The notes below the pieces were generated by a model, which was not told where the DNA came from, made no database searches, and saw only the letters and a list, made by a program, of their open reading frames with translations. Of a stretch of 64,000 bases of DNA, positions 54,552 to 64,000 are shown piece after piece. The stretch is from Nageia nagi (lineage: Eukaryota; Pinophyta). The stretch is taken from the NCBI GenBank assembly GCA_050084985.1, contig JBITNC010000001.1, forward strand, positions 18,414,001-18,478,000, given 5' to 3'. Both the position numbers and the translations under genes were made by a program. The first letter of the stretch is position 1. Each line of letters begins with the position of its first letter.

Positions 54552-55690
54552 GTAGACTCCCATGTAGGGCGCTTGCTTCCTCGAGGGACCCAACAACACA
54601 AGGATGTTGTTGGAGCTGGTATATAGAGGCCTCGGAGGCGTTGCAACATATTGGTGTCACCTTGGATAGACTCCCATTGTCAGATGGAGATGCCCTTGAT
54701 TCTTTACGGGCTCACTGATTTCTACTAGAGATATACTATTTAGGTCCTTCATTCAAATGACCCGAGTGACCCTCAGCAGCCCCTTTCGCCCAAGTTGGCT
54801 CACTACTTTTGGTACTTCCTCTAGTTAGATGGAGGGTTGATTTGGCCTCCTGGTTGCATCAATCTACATTTGCCACTTGGGTTGATGATGTTCCTTGATA
54901 GTTTCGAGTTGCTCACATCAATTAAGGATTGAGACAAATCACCACCTAGAGTGAGATTTGCGAGTTTGTTAGCTGTGTTCACTTAAGACAGAGGCCAAGG
55001 AGCATTTCATCTTTCGCTATACTGTTTATTATAAGATATAGGGCCGATACCATATTCTTTTATGTGACTCCCACAACTCATTGACCACCTTATCTGAGTA
55101 TTTTGATCAGTGATGCATCGCCCTCTATATCAGAGAGACCTTCCTCTTTCGGAAGTGCCTCCTTATTCTCTCTTAGCACTCAACAAGAGTTCGTTCTATC
55201 ACCTCCTTTCGGGCATCCTCAATCGAGAGAGTCCATAAGAGGGTAAGAGAGTATGACCCTTGTCCCACATGTTGCACTCGACAACGCCTGCATGAATCTC
55301 AAGATCTTTTGAGAACTTGATAGATCTCGTCCTACTTTTCTTCCAGCAACGCTACCATAGATTCAATTATGAGGATTGACGAGCTCCCACTAGACCTCAC
55401 AAATAAAGTGCCCCCACGCTTTACCCCAACGAGGCACGAGAGGGTTAAGTCTTTTGACCACTCTAGTGTTTAATAAGTTTTGTTCTATCTTTGTTTTTTA
55501 GGATTTCGACCCCCTCTTTGTACTCACTTTGATTGTAGTTCTTTGTTTTCTTGCTTTGCTTTTAGGGCAGCCCCTTTGAGGCCCTACTTGCTTTTATATC
55601 ATGCTTGTATTCTCTATCCCCATTAACCACTTTTGGTCATCCACAAACATTAATATGTTTTCTTTCTTTCTTTTTAACTTCTACTGTAAG
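54552..55690 (+). mobile_element. Non-LTR retrotransposon (LINE) 3' remnant, copy 2, in SEN2 intron 2
   Basis: Matches copy 1 from 2187 to 3295: tagactcccatgta at the start, caaggatgttgttgga, tagatggagggttgatttg, and the 3' tail cattaacca/gcttttg with acaaacattaatat. It is cut at its 5' end inside the region after the RT box, as usual for LINE insertions. In-frame stops throughout. No clear target-site duplication. Confidence 0.75.
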
Positions 55691-56532
55691 GGATGTGCAA
55701 TTTTACTTTTGCATTGTCTTATAAAAAAATTCTATGGTTACATTTTTTTATAGAAAAAACCATCTGCCATTAGATAAAGAAGTAGGAGGAGGATGATCTC
55801 CTCATCAACACCCCCAAGGACAACTTCCATCACCCCAAGTAAGTAAGGTGATGCAAATATGTCTGGAGCAATACCTCCCTTATGATAACTACCATGAAGG
55901 GAGAACTGTAAAGCATCCATGTGATTTCACCAAAATATGTAGATGCCGTGTTGCCGAATTGAATGTCTCCCACAAGGAAGAAAGAAGGTAGAAGGTGTAA
56001 ATAAAAAATCTTCGCACTCCAAGTAATGAGGAGGAGGGAACAATATGGAATCTGGTACTTGTGACAACAAATGAAGCTGGGAATCATGTTGAAGTGAAGA
56101 AGTTGCCAACAAACTAGGAAGTGGAGAAGATCCAATGTTCTGCTTCACAAGGAAAATAGCCATGGAAGTAGTAAGAGGTGGCAAAGAAGCCCCAAAATAG
56201 CCTTCGAGATCTCCTAAAGAGTCCAACCGAAGATACGAGTGAGAAATTCTTATAAGACTCATGATGTAAGACAAAGGGAGTAAGATAAGGCTCTAAGGCA
56301 ACAAGAGTAGTAGGATAAGGTGGCTCATCAAAACAAAGGCACACCACAAGAGAGTCTCAAAATGTTCGATGTGATCAAGAGATGAAGGAACATAAAATAA
56401 AGATGTGATCTTCGGTTCTCCTCATGAAGGTTAACAACATCTAAAGTGTGAGATTCTATGAAGAGAGAAGCAAGTCCATTCAAAATGTCCTCAACAGGTG
56501 TGGATAAAAAAAGATTATTCACATGTGGAGAC
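55691..56532. other. Stretch between LINE copy 2 and Copia-2
   Basis: Several overlapping minus-strand ORFs of 60-115 codons (55738-56522) exist but resemble no family I know and overlap each other in different frames. It may be further repeat DNA. Confidence 0.4.
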
Positions 56533-57032
56533 TAAGAGAATTGAATTATAATAAGAACAACTCTAAACTCCCAAGATCACATGAAAGCTCAAAATGCACA
56601 TCTAACAAACTCACAAAGCAATCTCTCAAAGATAACACAAGATGTAAGTGGTTCCTCCAACGAGGAGTACATCCACTAACTAGATCTCATTTCATTCACA
56701 AACATGAATCTCTTACAATTCTCCTAATTCATCTTCTAAACACTATCCTATAGCATGGCTTTACTTCACAAATTGGTGTGTGATCACAAAGAGGGAGCCT
56801 TTTATTTATAGGCCAAGATCCCTTTTTGGATCACCTTTTTATCCAATGTACAAAAGCATGACATGCACATCCTTTTAGCCAAGGGGCATGCTCATGACAT
56901 GGAGTGTAGGACAAGTTACATTATCATATTCACTTAAATACTTAAGGTATGAAATAATACCTTTAAGTATTAGTGAATTTACATAGAAGATTATTACAAA
57001 ACCTTTACAATAATGCATTACACATTCCAACA
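56533..57032 (-). repeat. Copia-2 3' LTR
   Basis: About 500 bp, ending ACATTCCAACA. Its start reads TAAGAGAATTG, apparently a mutated TG. Aligns with the solo LTR at 35718-36215 and more distantly with the Copia-1 LTRs. Confidence 0.85.
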
Positions 57033-57045
57033 TTCCCCCTTAATG
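57033..57045 (-). promoter_or_regulatory. Copia-2 polypurine tract
   Basis: Minus strand ATTAAGGGGGAA directly before the LTR; the flank (gcaatattgggatagag) is shared with Copia-1 at 19431. Confidence 0.8.
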
Positions 57046-57799
57046 CAATATTGGGATAGAGGGAATAAGAGAGAAAAAGACATAAAGTAAGAGAGTTCTC
57101 CAAACAGATACAACAGAGATGAGAACTTTTTACATATTTATGAAGTAAGAAAGATCTAGTTTGAGACTCACTATTTTGCCAAATACAATCATTAATCACA
57201 ACCGGTTTCAATGTACATGAAGTAGTCATCCAACTGGAAGTCATGAAGAGTCTTTAAGAGCCTACATAATTGAAGTAAGTAACTTGCAATTTCAAAGGAA
57301 CCTGCAAGTCATAAGCAGTTTGAATAACAAGATCAATTAGATGCAACATATTCATATCAACAAGGATAGATGAATCACACTAATGCCATCATGAACTGAT
57401 CAATGGTGCACTATAAGTCATCGCGAAGATGCCAAGCTAAAACTCATAGTCACCTGCTGTATATAAAACCTGTGTTGATTATCATTACAAAATAGAACAT
57501 GCACATACAAGTTCTTCACATATGGATAACTCAACAGTGTCAAAAGACACATAAGAGTTCCTCACACATGAATAACTAAACAGTGCTAGATTGGGCAATC
57601 TTTTTGCTATAAAAAATTTGTACAAGTTCTTCACGCAGAGGGAACTTACCACGAAGGTGTACAACAAAATGAACACTATACAACATTAAATCCTCCTAGG
57701 GTGAAGTTGTCATCACAAACATGAATTCAACACAAGAATTCAAACTTCACTTCTCGAGGGCAATTTCACCAACCTGATAGCATCTCTAAGCTTACAGAA

Positions 57800-59500
57800 C
57801 TAAGCTGCCGAGAGGGGCTTGGTGAACAAATCAACGGAGTTCAAAGTGGATGGACAATACTCCAAGTGTATTATGCCATCAAGAGGCTTCTCCTTGATAA
57901 AATAGGCATGGATTTCCACATGTTTTGTTCTCTGATGGAACACAGGGTTTTTAGCCAAAAAAATAGCCGATTGATTGTCTGAAGAAATCAGAGATGAGCC
58001 ACCTTGCTCATATCCAATTTCTTTCAGAAGATGCCTTAGCCAAATAGCTTCTTGGGCTGCAACAAACATGACACGGTATCTAGGTTCTGTGGTGGAAAGA
58101 GAAACAGTAGGTTGCTTCTTGGAAGCCCAAGAGATAACATCTGAACTAATGCTAAACATATACACAAGTTGATTTCCTGTCATCTCTATCTCCCCCATAG
58201 TCAGAATCTGAGAATCCAGAGAGAACAAGCGAGGGCAACTTAGAATACTTGAGAGTAAGATCGTTAGTCTCTGCAACATACCTTAAAATTTGTTTAACAG
58301 CATTGAGGTACTCAACATATGGTTTTTACATGAATCGTGCCATTAGATTCACTGCAAATGCAATATCTGGCTTGGATATAGTCAAATATAAAAGACTACC
58401 AATTAATTGCCTGTAAGCTATAGCATCAATTAACTGAGAGTTGGAGCTTAGAGAAACAATGATTCTAGGAGAGATTGGGATCGTAGCAAATATACACTCC
58501 ATTCCAAACTTCTGCAAGATGTCTAATATATATTTAGATTGATTGAGATAAGTACAATCCTTGTATTGATACACTTGCATTCCAAGATAGTAGTGCAAGA
58601 GACCAGGATCAGTCATTTCAAATGTTGCTTTAAGTTTGGATATGCACTGTTGAATGATTTCATCATTGTTCCCAGTTATTAGAAAATCATCCACATAAAG
58701 GAGAATCAAGACCACGTTTTTTTCTTTGATTGAACACATATAGATCGAAGTAAGAAAAACACTTGGAGAAACCAATGTTTGTAATATACCTTGAAATCTT
58801 CCTATACCAAGCTCTAGGTGCTTGTTTAAGTCCATATAATGATTTCTTTAGTTTGCACACAAAGAACTCTTTGCTTTCCACAATGAACCCTTCTGGTTGA
58901 TTCATGAAGATTTCCACATCTAAGTCACCATTGAGAAATGCATTTTTGATGTCAAGTTGAAAAACTTTCCATCTTTGAGTCGTAGAAAAAGCAAGGATAA
59001 TTTTCACATTAGGCATCTTTGCTACGGGAGCAAAGGTTTCCTCATAATCTACAACGTATTTCTGAGCAAAACCTTTGACTACTAACCTTGCCTTGTATTT
59101 CTCAATATCCCCAACTAAATCGAACTTGACCTTGTAGATCCACTTATTGCTAATCACATTCTTCTCATTGGGATAAGGAACCAAATCCCAAGTTTCATTT
59201 TTCATAGGCCCCACATACTCTACTTTCATGGCTTCCATCCAGCACTTGTGCTTAGAAGCTTCTTTGAAGGTTGAGGGCTCATGCTTGTTATCAATCTTGT
59301 CAAATAAGGATTTGTTCAAGGTTATGTTCCTTGTCACCCTTTGAGTTGGAGAGTTTTGTTCTTGAGATGATTTGTCTACATCAAAATTTAACAAGCTAGG
59401 TGCAACTGAAGAGTCCTCTGGATCATCAACATCCTCACTAGAAACAGATTCTTTAAGAAGTTCATTGAACTTTACATCCTTTGAAACAAACACAACTTTT
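57800..59500 (-). pseudogene. Copia-2 reverse transcriptase and RNase H
   Basis: RT begins near 59280 ([38 protein letters not shown]), has KKSLYGLKQAPRAWYRK, then a frameshift near 58700-58730, then LYVDDFLITGN (about 58680-58700) in the next frame. A stop follows LMARFM near 58326. RNase H continues with DSDYGGDRDDRKST and, after another frame change near 58180, ISWASKKQPTVSLSTTE to VDLFTKPL. Catalytic Asp pairs remain visible. Confidence 0.88.
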
Positions 59501-60380
59501 TAGGATGGAGAGAAGAGCCTGTAGTCTTTATGTTGATTTTTATGACCCACAAAGATGCATTTTTCAGCTCTTTTGTCCAACTTTTTCCTTTTCTCAAAAA
59601 TAATGTAGGAGAATGCTTCACAACTAAACATCTTAAGATGAGAAATGTTAGGTTTTTTTCTAACCATGCCTCAAAAGGAGTTTTACGTTGAACGACTTTT
59701 GTGGGACACCTATTCAAGGTGTAAATAGTAGTGCTCACAACTTCACCCCACAAGAAACTAGGAAGATTACCCAACATGCATCTAGCCATTTTCATAATTG
59801 TTCTGTTTTTCTTTTTGGCAATAATGTTTTGCTGAGGAGTGTAAGGAATTGTAAACTGCTTCTTGATTCCATTCTTAGCACAATAGTCATTGAACTCATT
59901 GTTGTTATGTTCTCCTTTATTATCTGATCTCAACATGTTGATTTTAAGGTTACTTTGATTCTCAACAAAGGTCTTAAAAACCTTAAAACACTCAAAGGTT
60001 TGATCTTTGTGCTCAATTAGATACCTAAAGGTCATCCTACTAAGGTCATCAATGAAGGTCAAGACGTAAGATGCTCCTCCAAGCAACTTAGTTTGAAACG
60101 GACCTATCAAATCTGAATGCATAAGTTGAAGAAGTTGAGATGCTTTTGTTGTGTTATCTTTTTCAAACTTTTGTTTATGCATTTTGCCAAGAATGCACTT
60201 CTCGCATAGACCATTCAAAGGAGAAATTGAAGGCAAACCTTTCACAAGTTCTTGGTCTTTCATGACTTGAATACTCGTGGTTAAGGTGCCTTAAACGTTG
60301 GTGCCAAAGATTGCTTCTAGAACACATTTGTAGCAAAACACATTTTTGTTGGAACTTGATCCACAATGTAGAGATCATCT
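59501..60380 (-). pseudogene. Copia-2 integrase
   Basis: GAG-preintegrase (NLWHQRLRHLNHE) and a frameshift near 60270, then CEKCILGKMHKQKFEK, HSDLIGPFQTK, LRSDNKGEHNNNEF and PYTPQQN. The expected catalytic Glu motif (VAERKN in Copia-1) reads IAKKKN, so the third acidic residue is lost. The tail LPSFLWGEVV is continuous here, which shows the uninterrupted sequence at the point where the TR-GAG element split Copia-1. A further frame change occurs near 59660. Confidence 0.88.
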
Positions 60381-61130
60381 TTCATTGATCCTTTAACCAA
60401 CATGGCAAGTCCTTTCTTAATACACGAGGATTGAGAGTCGAACTCAAAAGAGTACCTTTTTCTAGCAACTTGGATGACGAAGAGAAGGTTCATCCTAAGC
60501 TTAGGAACATAGAGCACATTGTTAGGAACCTTTCTGTGAATCAACACACTCCCAATTCCTTGGATTTCAAGGGTAGAGTTATCACCTATCACAACTGCAT
60601 CTTTTCTATATTTGTGAAAGTTCTCAAACTTTTTTTTTCAAAGCATAGGTGATTAATGCAACCAAAGTCAACAATCCAATCAGATGAAAAAGAGCAAGAC
60701 ATGGAGTAGAGTGCCACAGCAAAACTAGCTTGAATATTTTTTCCTTTGAAGTTCTTTACATTTCCATTGCCTTTGTTTTTTTCTTTCATCTTTTTCTAGT
60801 AACTTGGATCATGGAGAGAAGTTTCATCATAAGCTTAAGAACATAGAGCACATTGTCAAAAACCTTTCTGTGAATCAACACACTCCTAATTCCTTGGATT
60901 TCAAGGGTAGAGTTATCACATATCACAACCACATCTTTTCTATATTTGTGAAAGTTTTCAAATTTTTCTTTTTCAAAGCATAGGTGATTAGTGCAACCAG
61001 AGTTAACAATCCAATTAGATGAAAAAGAGCGAGACATAGAGTAGAATGTCATAGCAAAATTAGTTTGAATATTCTTCTTTCATTTGAAGTTCCTTCTTTA
61101 CATTTCCATTGCTTTTGTTCTTTTCTTTTC
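60381..61130 (-). pseudogene. Copia-2 protease region with a 333-bp tandem duplication
   Basis: Two copies of the protease segment lie in tandem. One is at about 60455-60790 with DWIVDFGCINHLCFEK and the other at about 60790-61120 with NWIVNSGCTNHLCFEK. Both continue into NSTLEIQGI and VLIHRKV. Neither keeps a normal D-S/T-G (D-F-G and N-S-G). The copies differ at many positions, so the duplication is not recent. Confidence 0.85.
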
Positions 61131-62026
61131 TTTTCTTTTTGTAGCAATCAACTTCTTTGTGACCTTGGATGCCACAATAGTTATAATTACCATCAAACTT
61201 TTATTTAGGATATGGATTGTTTGCTTTGCTTTTTTCATCTCTTTGTTTGAAGTGGTTGTTATTGCTGTTGTTGTTTCTGTTGTTGCCGTTGTTGCCATTG
61301 TTTCTATTGTTGTTATAGCCATTACCTCTTTTCTCAAACCTTTTGGAGGAAGAAGGATAAGATTTCTTTTGATGGTTGAACTTCTTCTTGAAATTAGTTT
61401 TGGTTGCTCCAAGAGCAACATTATTATCCTTAGGAGAAGAAATCAACATCTTTTTATTAAGGGTTTCCTTACGCTTCATAAGGAGTTTAGAAAAGTTCTC
61501 AAGGGAAAAGACTTCTTCATTATCAAGCTTTGTTTCCATAACCATCACAAAGTTTTCAAACTTTGACGAAAGGCTTTGAAGAATGATGAAGACTATGCAC
61601 TCATCATTGATTCAATTGCACCCACAAACAACAAGTTGGGTCCTAAGGTCAATGATTTTGTTCAAGTAGATAGCCACATTTTCATCTTCCCCTTGACGAG
61701 ATTGAAGCAATTTTTGGAGAATAGTAAATTTTCTTGAAAACTTGAACCAAGGTAGATTTGCTTAAGCTTATCCCAAGCTTCCTTTGCCGAGTTTAAAGAA
61801 GAAATCATCAAGAGCATATCATCTAAACTGCACGGAAGATTATGGAGGTTGCCAACCCATTTTTTGTGTTGTAAGCCTTTAGTGCCTTCTCATCTGTAGG
61901 AGGTACAAGGTTCTCATTCACTATTTGCCAAAGTTTCCTTGCTTGCAATTCAACTCTCATTCGAGGTTCCCAAATACCAAAGTTGGAACCGTCAAGAATG
62001 TGTTTGGGTAAAAAGAATTCTCCCAT
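61131..62026 (-). pseudogene. Copia-2 gag
   Basis: Starts at 62026 (MGEFFLPKHILDGSNFGIW). A frameshift near 61825 breaks the frame after SIIFRAV. The later part (61548-61201) carries ETLNKKMLISSPKDN and an unusually Asn-rich, low-complexity stretch (NGNNGNN type, about 61240-61330) absent from Copia-1. A stop at about 61200 precedes the zinc knuckle YCGIQGHKEVDC (first Cys replaced by Tyr). Confidence 0.85.
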
Positions 62027-64000
62027 TTGCTACACAAGAAAGTGAAAAATAATAAGTATGTGGTTTAATAAACAATATTACATGTTACATTTACTAAGAC
62101 ATGCTTGATTTGATTTACAAGTGCAAATATTTTACAACACATACATCCCATGTAGCCAAATACTTTTGTCATCACATAGAATTGAAGATGTAGAGTGATA
62201 TTGTTGAGTCTTGTTTTCTTCTCTGTAATTAGATTTTCATCTAGATGCCCACACAAGAGGAGTCCAAGTACTACCAATCCTCAACCAGTTCGCTTTGGTT
62301 AGTATTATACTCTCACAAGGAGAAGTACCTACTATTTTTCAAGGTTATAACGTTTATTGGGTCGACCAAATTATTAATCTTGATTAGGTTTCAAGTTGTC
62401 CTTCTAGGTTATCAAGATAATCCTTGAATGGACGTGTGGACATGTGGTATCACTACACACATGTCTATCCACCTATTGGAGTTATGTCTAAACCAACAAA
62501 GGATTTAGGGGCAATTGAGAAGTACAAACTTTTTCCCATTTGGATCATTAGACTTACATGTTGCAGTTCGTTTGTCCTCACCTTATGGCTCACCAAACAA
62601 GTCATGTTGTGGAATGTATGTGCGAATGTGTTCATTTTAGAGGGTTGCTCATATTAGTGTTTGCATTTTTGTTTGCATAAGCAAATAAATCAAAATGTGA
62701 AACATGAAGTAAAGAGTAAGTAAAACATCATCCATTTAAAATTTGAAACTTAAGTGTTCAATGGGTTTTGTTTACTAACCTTTAAAGGATATTTTTACAT
62801 CAATCCTAATTTTGCATAAGTCCATTCTTGCATAAAGAAGTAAATTGCGTCATAACTTAAGTTTTGAAGTAATAAGCATGATTTAAAAAAATAAGTTCTA
62901 AGCATGCACTATTAACTTAAAATATTTAAGTCTTAGGCATGTACCTTTAACTTAAAATATTTAAGTCTTAAGCATTTAACTTAAAAAAATTAAATAAAAA
63001 CATGCATCATTAACTTAAAAAAAAAATCAAGTCCTAAGCATGTACCATTAACTTAAATTGCATTTATCTATCACTTTGCAAAAAATACTTAGCATGCATA
63101 AAAAATCAATAAACATGCATTATTATTTTTGCGTAAGTTACCAAATAGATATGCAATATTTTATCTAACATGCTAAAAAACTTAAGTAAAGAAATATAAA
63201 TTTCCTTTTTTACTTAAATAATAGCATTAAAAAAAAGCATTATGATAAATATCATGCTAAGTTAATTTTTAGAAATGCCAAGTTTATACCAAAAAAATTC
63301 CCACTTAATACTTAAGAGATAAATAAATTAGCCTCCTCTTAGGAAATTTACGCACTAAAAAAAGATAGTCATTCCATATTTGTATAAGGATCCATGATTT
63401 TAAGTAAATAATCATAAAAAATTTCCTTCTTTTTATTCAAAATCATGATCTTTTAAAAAAATAGCATTAGTAAAAAAAATGCTTTATCTAAAGAAGTTTA
63501 AGTAGTTAAAGTAGGATCTCTCAATAATTTGTCTCCCTTTTTTTCTTTAAGGCTAGAAATTACTTTCAAAGTACTAAGGAAAAGATAACCTTAGTATACT
63601 AAAGTGGTTTTTTTTTTAAATTCTTCTTCTAACCCTTTAAACATTTAGTAGAGATCTTTTAGAAAGTACTAACACTATCAAATCAAGTGTTTATTTTAAG
63701 CCTTAAAAAAATGCCAAAAAATTAAAGGACAAGCAATTAAAAAATCTTTTTAAAGATTTGCTACATTTTTCTTAAAAAAAAGCATTTAAGAGGAATGATG
63801 ACAAAAAAAATAATCATAACCAAGCATTAAATTTGAACTTAGAGTTTACTTCGACTCTAAAAACTTTTACTCCCTTAACACTCCAATGAATAGAAGATTC
63901 ATTAATGAATGACAAATTCATGACAAGATGGTAAAAAGAATGATAAAAAAAAATAGAAAGGTCACCCACCACAAGGACACAAATTAATGGAAAGAAACAA
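62027..64000 (-). other. Copia-2 leader
   Basis: 62240-62640 is conserved with the Copia-1 leader at 29640-30060. 62830-63240 is an array-like region of aagcatgca and acttaaaa motifs. The remainder is AT-rich. No ORF of note. Confidence 0.75.

Larger units (their letters stand above)
56533..64000 (-). mobile_element. Copia-2: 3' part of a decayed Ty1/copia element, running past the window
   Basis: Same family as Copia-1, minus strand: 3' LTR 56533-57032, polypurine tract 57033-57045, pol and gag 57800-62026, then leader sequence to the end of the window. By comparison with Copia-1 (gag to 5' LTR 3.6 kb), the 5' LTR should lie about 1.6 kb beyond 64000. It sits in SEN2 intron 2, antisense to that gene. 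It is older than Copia-1, judging by many stops, frameshifts and a local duplication. Confidence 0.9.

Noticed and set aside
55738-56522. Overlapping minus-strand ORFs up to 115 codons between LINE copy 2 and Copia-2
   Set aside because: Three frames overlap, none with a motif I recognise; not supported as a gene.

Overview
This window looks like nuclear DNA of a large, repeat-rich plant genome. I infer a gymnosperm or a similar giant genome from the 9.35-kb intron, the AT-rich spacers, and the dense nested LTR retrotransposons carrying many stop codons. Species cannot be named from the sequence alone. I recognise only two host genes, both on the + strand and both cut by the window edges. At the left is the 3' half of an integrin-linked-kinase-like (ILK/Raf-type) protein kinase gene: five exons between 102 and 10377, with a 9354-bp third intron full of decayed elements. 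At the right is the 5' part of a gene for the tRNA-splicing endonuclease subunit SEN2: exon 1 at 51307-51544 and exon 2 at 53988-54115. Its remaining exons must lie beyond 64000, because intron 2 contains a LINE tail and a large Copia element. Layout. 634-9987 (kinase intron 3): LINE tail (1870-3295), internally deleted Copia (3305-3930), diverged LTR of the Gypsy-B family (3975-6250), decayed Ty3/gypsy pol (7985-9560). 10378-18081: AT-rich spacer with two 890-bp direct repeats (11709-12598, 15236-16123) and a hairpin (16300-16465). 18082-44178: one old minus-strand Ty3/gypsy element ('Gypsy-B', gag and protease only) opened by three later events. Copia-1 (18943-33663, TSD GGACT) sits in its 3' LTR and itself contains a gag-only LTR element (22379-27652, TSD TTACC). 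A Copia-family solo LTR (35718-36215, TSD AAGAT) and a plus-strand gypsy with missing catalytic cores ('Gypsy-A', 36693-42151, TSD ATGTG) both split its gag. 44179-51200: AT-rich spacer with a higher-order minisatellite (45396-45815), a PIF1/Helitron-type helicase scrap (50138-50368) and two fold-backs just upstream of SEN2. 51307-64000: SEN2 start, LINE tail (54552-55690), then the 3' part of a second Copia copy (Copia-2, 56533 to beyond the window). How the parts relate. No element here looks autonomous. Copia-1 is the closest, with an uninterrupted gag-protease-integrase stretch up to the insertion point, but pol carries two stop codons and a frameshift. The gag-only element, Gypsy-B and Gypsy-A all lack a working reverse transcriptase and would have needed enzymes from other copies. 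The insertion order is readable from target-site duplications: Gypsy-B first, then Copia-1, Gypsy-A and the solo LTR, then the gag-only element inside Copia-1. LTR divergence contradicts part of that order, which is discussed in the findings. Names such as Gypsy-A/B and Copia-1/2 are local labels used only in this annotation.
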